From: Clostridiaceae bacterium
GTDB taxonomy: Bacteria > Bacillota > Clostridia > Monoglobales > Firm-18
DNA: 6,602 nt
Direction of reading: 5' to 3'
Assembly: GCA_012511915.1 (NCBI GenBank)
Contig: JAAZFB010000335.1
Location: forward strand, 1 to 6,602
Part shown: piece by piece, positions 1-6,602 of the stretch
Layout of the letters: the number at the start of each line of letters is the position of its first letter
Numbering within the stretch: the first letter of the stretch is position 1
Position numbers and translations under genes: made by a program
Notes under the pieces: model-generated
What the model was told of the DNA's origin: nothing
The model's database searches: none
The model's input: the letters and a program-made list of their open reading frames with translations, nothing else

Positions 1-3000
1 CATTCCCCTCTTCCATCGCCGCAGGATTTTGCAAAGTTTTTTTCCTGCCTATATATTTTGCCCTGTCTGTTTCAAACTCTGTTTTTCCGATTTTTTCACC
101 GTTAATGCATATTGTTTGAACAGCATAAAGGGTTTGTAAATCAGAAACATGCGGTCGTCTGCTCGCAATAATGCATTCAAGCCCGGCATCATATTCGGTG
201 CGTATAAACAGGTTGTTAAAAGCAGGATGCGCCATATCCGAGGCAAGGGGTGCAAGCACAATCTCTTGATAATTGGTAACTTCAAGGTGTGCATCTTCCA
301 TGCTGTGGTTAGCAATGGTTACTTTACGAATTTCCGCATTTTCTTCGGGCGATACAATAATCTCGGTTGTTGTATCAATGCCGCCTGTCGTTCTGAAAAA
401 CTCTGCCTTATAAGGAGAAAAAATTGTCCTATACTTTTCATGGTCACAGTAATGCGGTGCAATAGAGGTTGTCCACCATTCTCCACTGTGTATATTTTTA
501 ATGTAAACGAAATGACCGTAGATACCATGTTGTAAGTTAGCTCTAAAGCGTGTCAGTGCAGTGCTGCCCATAAACGAATACCCGCAACCACTATCGCTTA
601 ACAATACGGAAAACTTGCCGTTGGATAAAATATGAAGATTGGGCATATTAATGTCAATATACTCAACTTCCCTTATACAAGGCGCATATGATGATATGAT
701 GGGCTTAAGGGGGGTTATCCTTTCTTTTGTTTCTTTTGAAATGATTATATTGACAGGCACCCGTTCGCCAAGCAATTCCTCAGTTGCCTTTACCTGTATA
801 TTGGAATGAAATCTTTTTTGAAGAATATTTGAATTTAAAGCATTGTTTATTGAAAGAAGACTCATCCCCAAATGGTGTATCATATAGCTTTTTATCACAC
901 TATATTGCTGATTGGGCAAAATTCGCTCCGGAGTATAATCTATTGCCTCATAAAGTCCGTATTTTCCGAGTATCCCAATGTTTTTAAACTGATTAATATT
1001 TGACATGGCAGCATCAAAATCTATCATCAATGCCATCATAGAAGCATACGGAGCCACTACCATATCACTCATTAAACCCCGTTTTAAACCTAAATCAGGA
1101 ACACCAAACGCTTTATATTGATAGTTTAAGTCAATGTCAAAAGCATTAACTCCGCTTTCTGATGTGCCCCACGGCACATTTCTCACTTTACCGTATTTTT
1201 TTTGACAACGTATCACAAAATGGTATGTCTCGTCAAATAACGTATTTTTAATATTTTTCATTAAAATTAGCGGCATAAGATACTCAAACATAGTGCCCGT
1301 CCACGAAACAAGCCCTCTATATCCATCCCTGGAAACCAATGTTCTGCCAAGGGTGAACCAATGCTTTTTGGGGATTTCACCCTTTGCAATTGCAATAAAG
1401 CTTGCCATTCTTGCCTCGGACGATATAAGATCGTAATATGATTTTGTTATTTGTTCCTCTTCAGCATTATAGCCTATTGAAAACAGCCCGCGTTGTTTTG
1501 CATAAAGCGGCACAAAATTTGTATTGTCATAAATGGTTTGAAGATCAGCCCTGATTTTTGAAGCCCTTTGTGAAAGATGTGGATGCTCTTTTTCTATTTC
1601 AAATAGCGCCTCTATAACCACGATAATATAACCGCATAAGTTACCGCTGTCAACAGTTGAAATATAGCGCGGGTGTAGCACCTCAAGTGTTTTGGTGTTG
1701 TACCAATTAAAAAGATGCCCGTTCCATTTTTCAAGCCGATTTATTGTACCGACAACCCTCTCAAGCATATCTATTGCATCTTGTGCATCTGTAAAGCCCA
1801 TATCCTTTGCACATATAACAGCACAAAGCTGGAGTCCAATATTAGTGGGTGAGGTTCTGTGTGCAATTCCATTGGGTGGGTCCTCCTGAAAGTTATCCGG
1901 TGCAAGATAATTCTCAGAGATGGTCGTAAAATCAGCAAAGTATTGCCACGTTCTTTTTGCCACATCTAAAAGGAATTCGCTATCTTGTTTTTTTATAATT
2001 TGAGATTTTTCCACAGTGTTCTTACTTGAATAATACATTATTAGCGGCGCAAAAAACCAAACGAATGATAGAAAACAGACGATTGCACTTCTGTCGGAAA
2101 GGACAAAAAGTGCAACTGCAAAAACGCATGAGGTAACCATCCTTTTATAATAACTTAATATATCTTCTTCATATTTTTTTTCTGCCTCTGCTGCAGTAAC
2201 CCATTCGAGTAATTTACGTTTCGAAAACCACATACGATATAGCACCCTTATAGCAGCATCAAGTGTAATATATGCATAATGCGGTAACAACGCAAAAAGT
2301 AGCACTGCCTCATATACTATTGCTTTTATTCCATATATAATTGTGGCATTGCACCTTTGACCGATATAGCGGTAACCTGCATCAATAAACCAGCCTATTG
2401 TTGATATAATAATCGAAACACTAACAGTAAGCACAGCAAACCAAAACCATACTGCACTATCCGGAAGCCATACAAACCCAAAAAATATGATTGCACAAAG
2501 CGCAACAGGCATAAGCGAACGCCTTAAGTTATCAAATATCTTCCACTTCGAAAGCGCATTGATTGGGCTTTTTATAGTGCCCAAAAGCCAGGGTAGCAGT
2601 TGCCAATCACCGCGAATCCAACGATGCATTCTTGCGGCGTAGGCACTGTACTTCCATGGAAAACCGTCAACAAATTCTATATTGCTTATAAGCGCACAGC
2701 GTAAATAGCTGCCTTCAAGCAAGTCGTGGCTTAGTACTGTATTTTGTGGTATTGCATCGGAAAGAACTTCGTTAAAAACATCTATATCCAAAATACCTTT
2801 GCCCGTAAAACTTCCCTCGCAAAACAAGTCTTGATATAAATCAGAAACCGCACCGGAATATAAATCAATCCCGCCCTGACCGGCAAATACCCTTGAAAAA
2901 AATGATGTATTCGCGCTTTCTACGCTGATATTGATCCTCGGCTGCATTATGGCATAGCCGGATATAACCCTGCCATTTGAAATTTGAGGTTTATTTAGCG

Positions 3001-4879
3001 GGTGCGCCATTGCGCCAACCAATTCCTTTACCGTATCCCTTGGCAGTCTTGTATCAGCATCCAAAGTTATAAGGTATTTAACCTTTGGGAGAGCTGACAT
3101 ATCATAGGTATTTATAAACGATGTATTTTTATCCCCACGCAAAAGTCTGCACAGCTCTACTATTGCCCCTCTTTTTCTTTCCCAACCCATATAAAGCTTG
3201 TTGTTTGGCTGGTACATTCTTTTTCTTTGGAATAAATAAAACCTATTTGGATACTTTTTGTTTAACTCAGAAATAACATTCATTACAGCATCAGTTATCT
3301 TTTGGTCTTGTGGTGTTTGCTCTTTTGGACCATCGGGAAAATCACCCAACAAACCAAAATATACGTTATCTTGTTTGTTCGCAAGATAATAGACCTCAAG
3401 CCGATGTGCTAAATCCTCAGCATGTTTTTCATTGGGCAAAAGTGCTGATATTACAATGAATGTCGCATTCTCTTCCGTTAGGTTTTCGTTCAGTTCCAAG
3501 CGGGGTATTTCACAAATCTTAGTACATCTTAAAATCAAATTATTTAATATGCTTATTGTAATGTCTGAAGCCGGTATAACGATAAGCACAAGCACAAATA
3601 TCGCAGATGCCAAATTGCCTGTTGTAAGCAAGCAGTGATGAAAAAGTGCGCCCGATAAAGAAAAGGTTAGCACAAATACACCTGTCCAATATATAAATTG
3701 TTTAAGCTTTCTTTTTCTTTTATTATCAACTCCCAAATCGCTTTCAATTAAGTAGTGGCCGACATGCTTCTTATTCTGCCTGGCAAGCTCTATTGCACAA
3801 AGGGCAACTTCTACCTCGGATAATCCTAGTTTTTTTGCAATACGTTCGACATTTCGGCGGTAATAATTCTTCGATTTCTTATCCATATTTATATATACTT
3901 CATCGTTGCCCAAAATATTTTCAACTTGACTGAGAGTTTCAAAAATCATGGTATAATCAAGCGCAAGAATATATTTTAGACTTGTTATAGCATTACCGAT
4001 AGAAACTTGTCGTGCAGTTTGTTTTTGGTGTTCGGTTGCAATTATGCTCTCTGAGTTGGTGTTTAGTTTTGCAAAACGCTTATCCAAACTGTTCAGTGCA
4101 TTAGCACCCTTTGCACCATGCTTTTTAAAACCGGAAATAAGATGCTCTGCAAATGAATATTTGCCCGAAATACCTGTTTTAAAAAACTGACTGATAATTT
4201 CGTTAATATCCCCGCTGCTTGCCATTAAATTGTCAATCACATTTTGGGCCTGCTCGTATTGGTTATGCGCTTTATTTATTTTATCGCAAATATGCCGTAT
4301 ATTCTCAATAAGACCAATTTTGAGCATAGCAGAGATTGACCATATTTCCACATCGGATAAGTATGATATCTTTTGGTATTCTTCAATGAAATCGATAAGC
4401 GTTTGCTGAGTTACATTGCTGTCGGTATTGCTTACAAACTCTAACGCAATCGCAAAAACACGCGGATAACCGGTGTACTGACCTTCCTTGATAACCGGCA
4501 GCCTTTTATAATATTTTTTTTGAATATTCAGCAATAAATCTTTTGTTTGCTCTTCTATGATATAAAAATTATCCAACAGCCATTCGTCGCTGCCTGTGAT
4601 GCGTTCGTCTTTTGATACTATTTCGGATAATCTGCGATAAGTGGATAAGATAACACGGTAATTGTCGCTTACTCTTGAAAGGATATAATTTATACTGTTT
4701 TTTTTCTTTCCGGGCTCTTGATTGCGCGCAAGATGCCGAGCATGCCACATTAAGCTCTCTTCGCTAAGTTTTACCGCTCGGACATCAAACTTCCCCCTTT
4801 TATTCGTCTGCACAACCACCAGCATATATATCAAAACAAAAAAGACGGCAGAAAAAAAAATACCAATCTGATAAACCAT
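1..4879 (-). CDS. ndvB: Cyclic beta-1,2-glucan synthase (NdvB/ChvB/Cgs family), N-terminal 1626 residues, cut by left edge
   Basis: Members of this family polymerise glucose from UDP-glucose into beta-1,2-glucan at the membrane, then trim and cyclise it. Seen in order: a hydrophobic anchor at residues 5-23; a helical N-terminal region with family blocks around W180, S293-I-G-N and H372-V-G-H-Y-L-I; membrane segments near 395-413 and 421-438; and a GT84 domain at about 470-780. The GT84 domain carries D513, YMGWERKRG (563-571), D607-A-D609, GQGGID (667-672), H718-D-x-x-E722-G and R750-x-x-R753-W754, which is the D, DxD, E/D, (Q/R)xxRW set of processive glycosyltransferases. More membrane segments lie near 790-806, 809-831, 849-865, 914-928 and 932-950. 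The glycoamylase-like, GH189-type middle domain (about 965-1370) has NFQEDPP (996-1002), HRTSPTN (1007-1013), SWTGTMFEYLMP (1192-1203), PWGTSES (1236-1242) and HHLGMS (1335-1340). A GH94 beta-sandwich starts near 1415, with HPAF (1551-1554) and ETDR (1603-1606). Family members are about 2800 residues long, so the GH94 catalytic part is missing only because of the window edge. The start at 4879 is chosen because AAGAGG lies 6 nt upstream. An in-frame ATG at 4927 would add 16 residues but has no visible ribosome binding site. Confidence 0.95.
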   Translation of the reverse strand, partial: MVYQIGIFFSAVFFVLIYMLVVVQTNKRGKFDVRAVKLSEESLMWHARHLARNQEPGKKKNSINYILSRVSDNYRVILSTYRRLSEIVSKDERITGSDEWLLDNFYIIEEQTKDLLLNIQKKYYKRLPVIKEGQYTGYPRVFAIALEFVSNTDSNVTQQTLIDFIEEYQKISYLSDVEIWSISAMLKIGLIENIRHICDKINKAHNQYEQAQNVIDNLMASSGDINEIISQFFKTGISGKYSFAEHLISGFKKHGAKGANALNSLDKRFAKLNTNSESIIATEHQKQTARQVSIGNAITSLKYILALDYTMIFETLSQVENILGNDEVYINMDKKSKNYYRRNVERIAKKLGLSEVEVALCAIELARQNKKHVGHYLIESDLGVDNKRKRKLKQFIYWTGVFVLTFSLSGALFHHCLLTTGNLASAIFVLVLIVIPASDITISILNNLILRCTKICEIPRLELNENLTEENATFIVISALLPNEKHAEDLAHRLEVYYLANKQDNVYFGLLGDFPDGPKEQTPQDQKITDAVMNVISELNKKYPNRFYLFQRKRMYQPNNKLYMGWERKRGAIVELCRLLRGDKNTSFINTYDMSALPKVKYLITLDADTRLPRDTVKELVGAMAHPLNKPQISNGRVISGYAIMQPRINISVESANTSFFSRVFAGQGGIDLYSGAVSDLYQDLFCEGSFTGKGILDIDVFNEVLSDAIPQNTVLSHDLLEGSYLRCALISNIEFVDGFPWKYSAYAARMHRWIRGDWQLLPWLLGTIKSPINALSKWKIFDNLRRSLMPVALCAIIFFGFVWLPDSAVWFWFAVLTVSVSIIISTIGWFIDAGYRYIGQRCNATIIYGIKAIVYEAVLLFALLPHYAYITLDAAIRVLYRMWFSKRKLLEWVTAAEAEKKYEEDILSYYKRMVTSCVFAVALFVLSDRSAIVCFLSFVWFFAPLIMYYSSKNTVEKSQIIKKQDSEFLLDVAKRTWQYFADFTTISENYLAPDNFQEDPPNGIAHRTSPTNIGLQLCAVICAKDMGFTDAQDAIDMLERVVGTINRLEKWNGHLFNWYNTKTLEVLHPRYISTVDSGNLCGYIIVVIEALFEIEKEHPHLSQRASKIRADLQTIYDNTNFVPLYAKQRGLFSIGYNAEEEQITKSYYDLISSEARMASFIAIAKGEIPKKHWFTLGRTLVSRDGYRGLVSWTGTMFEYLMPLILMKNIKNTLFDETYHFVIRCQKKYGKVRNVPWGTSESGVNAFDIDLNYQYKAFGVPDLGLKRGLMSDMVVAPYASMMALMIDFDAAMSNINQFKNIGILGKYGLYEAIDYTPERILPNQQYSVIKSYMIHHLGMSLLSINNALNSNILQKRFHSNIQVKATEELLGERVPVNIIISKETKERITPLKPIISSYAPCIREVEYIDINMPNLHILSNGKFSVLLSDSGCGYSFMGSTALTRFRANLQHGIYGHFVYIKNIHSGEWWTTSIAPHYCDHEKYRTIFSPYKAEFFRTTGGIDTTTEIIVSPEENAEIRKVTIANHSMEDAHLEVTNYQEIVLAPLASDMAHPAFNNLFIRTEYDAGLECIIASRRPHVSDLQTLYAVQTICINGEKIGKTEFETDRAKYIGRKKTLQNPAAMEEGN

Positions 4880-4921
4880 TACATACCTCTTTCTGTGCAA
4901 TGTATTAACGATTGGTATTTT
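4857..4921 (-). repeat. Perfect 12-bp inverted repeat enclosing the start of the glucan synthase gene
   Basis: The arms at 4857-4868 and 4910-4921 are exact reverse complements (AAAATACCAATC and GATTGGTATTTT) separated by 41 bases. In the mRNA the first arm lies upstream of the ribosome binding site and the second covers codons 5-8, so the loop holds AAGAGG and the AUG. The stem has 3 G-C and 9 A-U pairs, and a U-run follows the second arm. Whether it folds or binds a regulator cannot be told from sequence; chance is not excluded in AT-rich DNA. Confidence 0.6.
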
Positions 4922-4944
4922 ACCCATTTTGTTTAGTTTTAATG
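4880..4944. other. Intergenic gap between ldh and the glucan synthase gene
   Basis: These 65 bases hold the glucan synthase ribosome binding site, the upstream arm of the inverted repeat and the alternative ATG at 4927. I see no GC-rich hairpin that would end the ldh transcript and no convincing -35/-10 pair, so co-transcription with ldh is possible. Confidence 0.5.
4886..4891 (-). promoter_or_regulatory. Ribosome binding site of the glucan synthase gene (AAGAGG)
   Basis: On the minus strand AAGAGG is followed by six bases (TATGTA) and the ATG at 4879. The ATG inside that spacer (4884) is followed directly by TAA and cannot be the start. No comparable purine-rich site precedes the alternative in-frame ATG at 4927, so this site decides the start. 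Confidence 0.7.
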
Positions 4945-5886
4945 CTAAATAATTTGCGATATATGTGCCTTGATAGTATCTGCTGAATGCTGCAGGGCCG
5001 ACAATTCACTTTCATTTATAGAAAGCGGCAGCAACCTTGAAACACCCATACCGCCCACAATGGCGGGAACACTGATAAAAGTATCTTCTATTCCATACTG
5101 ACCGGTTAACAAACTTGATACAGTCAAAATTGACTGTTCATCCCTGATTATACATTCTATTATTCGTTTTACCGCCAATGCAACAGCATAAAAAGTAGCA
5201 CCTTTTTTTTCAATTATCTCATAAGCCGCGTTTTTGACATTTTGATATATTTCGTGTTTTCTTATTCCGTCGCAACAATTACACATATTGCAGTAATCGT
5301 CCATAAGCATTTGCCCAACTGTTGTTTTGCTCCAAACTGCAACCTCGGTATCACCGTGTTCACCGATAATATAAGCATGGATATTTCTTGCATCAATCCC
5401 CACATGCTGTGCAAGCAGATACCTAAATCGCGCGGTGTCCAAAACAGTGCCGGAACCTATAATTCTGTTTTGAGGAAAGCCTAACAGCTTATAAGTCAAG
5501 TATGCAAGGACATCAACAGGATTTGTAACAACAAGAACAGTTGTGTCCGACGTAATATGTTTTTCCAACTGCTCTGTTATGCTTTTAAATACCGCAGCGT
5601 TGTTTTTAAGCAAATCAAGCCGTGTTTCATTGGGCTTTTGATTTACCCCCGCAGTTATTACAACTATTTCTGATTGTGCACTATCGGAATAATCACCGGC
5701 AATAACTTTTGTAGGCTTCATAAACGGAACACCATGATTCATGTCAAGGGCGTCACCTTGTGCCTTTTCTACGTTTTTGTCAATTAGAACAATTTCATTT
5801 ACAACGCTACTTTGCATAAGTGAGAATGCGGTAGTCGAACCGACAAGACCGGCACCCACGACAGTTACCTTACCTTTTTTTATCAT
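4945..5886 (-). CDS. ldh: L-lactate dehydrogenase, complete, 313 residues
   Basis: This cytoplasmic tetramer-forming family reduces pyruvate to L-lactate and regenerates NAD+ during fermentation. Visible are the Rossmann motif G11-A-G-L-V-G16 with acidic D36 for NAD, substrate arginine R89 in ETR, TNPVDV (121-126), D150 and R153 in LDTARFR, and the catalytic H177 in GEHGD. T231 in GATFYA and Q83 (where malate dehydrogenases carry Arg) favour lactate over malate dehydrogenase. R155 and H170 align with R173 and H188, the fructose-1,6-bisphosphate contacts of allosteric bacterial enzymes, so activation by that glycolytic intermediate is inferred. Length is normal. The start at 5886 is preferred over the in-frame ATG at 5898 (4 residues longer) because the GGAGGG at 5891-5896 lies 4 nt upstream of it and would overlap the longer start. 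A Cys cluster (C199, C202, C204, C205) is noticeable. The gene follows purD by 73 nt and precedes the glucan synthase by 65 nt, with no functional link evident. Confidence 0.97.
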   Translation of the reverse strand: MIKKGKVTVVGAGLVGSTTAFSLMQSSVVNEIVLIDKNVEKAQGDALDMNHGVPFMKPTKVIAGDYSDSAQSEIVVITAGVNQKPNETRLDLLKNNAAVFKSITEQLEKHITSDTTVLVVTNPVDVLAYLTYKLLGFPQNRIIGSGTVLDTARFRYLLAQHVGIDARNIHAYIIGEHGDTEVAVWSKTTVGQMLMDDYCNMCNCCDGIRKHEIYQNVKNAAYEIIEKKGATFYAVALAVKRIIECIIRDEQSILTVSSLLTGQYGIEDTFISVPAIVGGMGVSRLLPLSINESELSALQHSADTIKAHISQII

Positions 5887-5959
5887 ATTACCCTCCATTC
5901 CGCTTTTTTTATTGGTATTAGGGGTGAGTGTTGAATATTTGGGGATGTAATCTGATTAT
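5887..5959. other. Intergenic gap between purD and ldh
   Basis: These 73 bases hold the ldh ribosome binding site, a run of seven A residues on the coding strand upstream of it, and a short palindrome (TAATCAGATTA on the minus strand) just after the purD stop. The palindrome has a one-base centre and no U-tract, so it is not a terminator. No clear promoter hexamers are visible. Confidence 0.5.
5891..5896 (-). promoter_or_regulatory. Ribosome binding site of ldh (GGAGGG)
   Basis: On the minus strand GGAGGG is followed by TAAT and then the ATG at 5886, a strong Shine-Dalgarno match at short but workable spacing. It lies within the first codons of the longer reading from 5898, which is why the shorter 313-residue protein is preferred. 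Confidence 0.8.
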
Positions 5960-6602
5960 TCAACATACCGATTTTAATATATCTTTTCCAATATCCTTTC
6001 TGTAATGCACATTATCAAACGAAATATTTTCTACAGCTTTATACGCCTTATTAATCGCTTGCTGCAAATTATCCCCTAACGCTGTTACACCTAACACCCT
6101 GCCACCGCTCGTATAAAATTCACCATCAACTTTTTTTGTGCCCGAATGATATATCTTTACATCAGGCAGCTTTTGTGTTTCGGATAGTCCTCTAATTTTA
6201 TAATCTGTTTGATACTTCCCCGGATATCCCCCCGATGCCATAACAACACAAGCGGCGGATTTGGCATCCCAATTTATTTTGATATCATCTAATTTTTCGT
6301 TTATTATCGCTATCATTATTTCCACGATATCACTTTGTAGACGGGGTAATACAGCTTGCGTTTCAGGGTCGCCAAAACGGCAATTGTACTCTATTACAAA
6401 AACACCGTCTTTTGTAACAATTAATCCAAAGTACAACACGCCCTTAAATTTTCTGTCCTCGGCATTCATTGCTAGGACAGTAGGTAAAAATATGTTTTTC
6501 ATGCAATAATCTGAAATTTCTTTGTCATAAATATGGCTTGGAGAAAAAGCTCCCATACCACCGGTATTTGGGCCTTTATCGCCGTCAAACACCTTTTTAT
6601 GG
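5960..6602 (-). CDS. purD: Phosphoribosylamine-glycine ligase (GAR synthetase), C-terminal half, cut by right edge
   Basis: PurD joins 5-phosphoribosylamine to glycine with ATP, the second step of de novo purine synthesis, in the cytoplasm. The 213 visible residues begin inside the ATP-grasp fold with HKKVFDGDKGPNTGGMGAF, the glycine-rich PurD signature. They continue through YFGLIV and EYNCRFGDPETQ, whose Glu (visible residue 71) and Asn (73) are the usual Mg-ATP ligands. The PurD C-terminal domain follows (SGGYPGKY, then GGRVLGVTALG) and ends in a TGA. The family is about 420 residues, so roughly the N-terminal half lies beyond the window. The GTG at 6592 is an internal valine codon of the signature, not a start, because the frame and the conserved HKKVFDGD run continue upstream of it. 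purD often closes a purine operon; its upstream neighbours are not visible here. Confidence 0.97.
   Translation of the reverse strand, partial: HKKVFDGDKGPNTGGMGAFSPSHIYDKEISDYCMKNIFLPTVLAMNAEDRKFKGVLYFGLIVTKDGVFVIEYNCRFGDPETQAVLPRLQSDIVEIMIAIINEKLDDIKINWDAKSAACVVMASGGYPGKYQTDYKIRGLSETQKLPDVKIYHSGTKKVDGEFYTSGGRVLGVTALGDNLQQAINKAYKAVENISFDNVHYRKDIGKDILKSVC

Noticed and set aside
49..528. Two minus-strand open frames (49-315 and 319-528)
   Set aside because: Both lie in a different frame from the glucan synthase, which runs without a stop through this stretch and shows the family motifs; they are shadows.
149..535. 128-codon plus-strand open frame opposite the glucan synthase
   Set aside because: It is antisense to conserved GH94 beta-sandwich coding sequence, has no recognisable protein features, and the opposite strand frame is continuous and conserved.
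784..987. Plus-strand open frame
   Set aside because: Antisense to the middle domain with the HHLGMS block; low-complexity translation and no family resemblance.
1692..1965. Plus- and minus-strand short frames around the start of the middle domain
   Set aside because: Both overlap conserved coding sequence (HRTSPTN region) in other frames.
3432..3638. Plus-strand open frame
   Set aside because: Antisense to the start of the GT84 domain and preceding membrane segments; no independent support.
2..4879. Possible frameshift or pseudogene in the glucan synthase, given several 8-9 base homopolymers
   Set aside because: Reading all 1626 codons gave no stop, and every motif from the GT84 to GH94 domains stays in the same frame.
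5242..5950. Plus-strand frames opposite ldh (5242-5484 and 5741-5950)
   Set aside because: Antisense to catalytic and nucleotide-binding motifs of a complete lactate dehydrogenase; translations are not protein-like.
5941..5955. Palindrome TAATCAGATTA after purD as a terminator
   Set aside because: One-base loop, five AT-rich pairs and no following U-tract; not a plausible intrinsic terminator.
6261..6509. Plus-strand open frame opposite purD
   Set aside because: Antisense to the conserved ATP-grasp motif of PurD.
6590..6592. GTG as a start for a short 210-residue PurD
   Set aside because: It is the Val codon inside the conserved HKKVFDGD signature, and the frame continues to the window edge; the protein is truncated by the window, not short.
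1..6602. CRISPR array, tRNA, rRNA, riboswitch or insertion sequence
   Set aside because: No regularly spaced repeats, no clover-leaf or rRNA-like stretches, no transposase-like frame or terminal repeats; the gaps between genes are under 80 bases.

Overview
The window reads as a compact, AT-rich piece of a Bacillota genome, most likely from a clostridial lineage. The evidence is the A/T-rich codon use, GGAGG-type ribosome binding sites, and a lactate dehydrogenase and PurD of clostridial character. No organism-specific marker is present, so the lineage is an inference. Every supported gene lies on the minus strand; I found no credible plus-strand gene.

In the direction of transcription (right to left) there are three genes. 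First is the C-terminal half of purD (phosphoribosylamine-glycine ligase, purine synthesis), cut by the right edge. After a 73-nt gap comes a complete L-lactate dehydrogenase gene (ldh) with a full catalytic set and the two residues associated with fructose-1,6-bisphosphate activation. After a 65-nt gap comes a very large open frame that fills about three quarters of the window and runs off the left edge. I read this frame codon by codon from 4879 to 2: 1626 sense codons, no stop and no frame change. It encodes the N-terminal part of a cyclic beta-1,2-glucan synthase (NdvB/ChvB/Cgs family). The domains seen in order are an N-terminal membrane anchor, the family's helical N-terminal region, a membrane-embedded GT84 glycosyltransferase, the glycoamylase-like (GH144-related, GH189-type) middle domain, and the beginning of the GH94 phosphorylase-like domain. 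The GH94 catalytic part must lie beyond the left edge.

The three genes do not form an obvious pathway. PurD is housekeeping, Ldh is fermentative redox balance, and the glucan synthase makes an envelope or secreted polysaccharide from UDP-glucose. They are co-directional with short gaps, and no terminator hairpin is visible between them, so read-through transcription is possible. The most unusual non-coding structure is a perfect 12-bp inverted repeat that encloses the ribosome binding site and start codon of the glucan synthase. I found no RNA gene, mobile element, CRISPR array or clearly new system.
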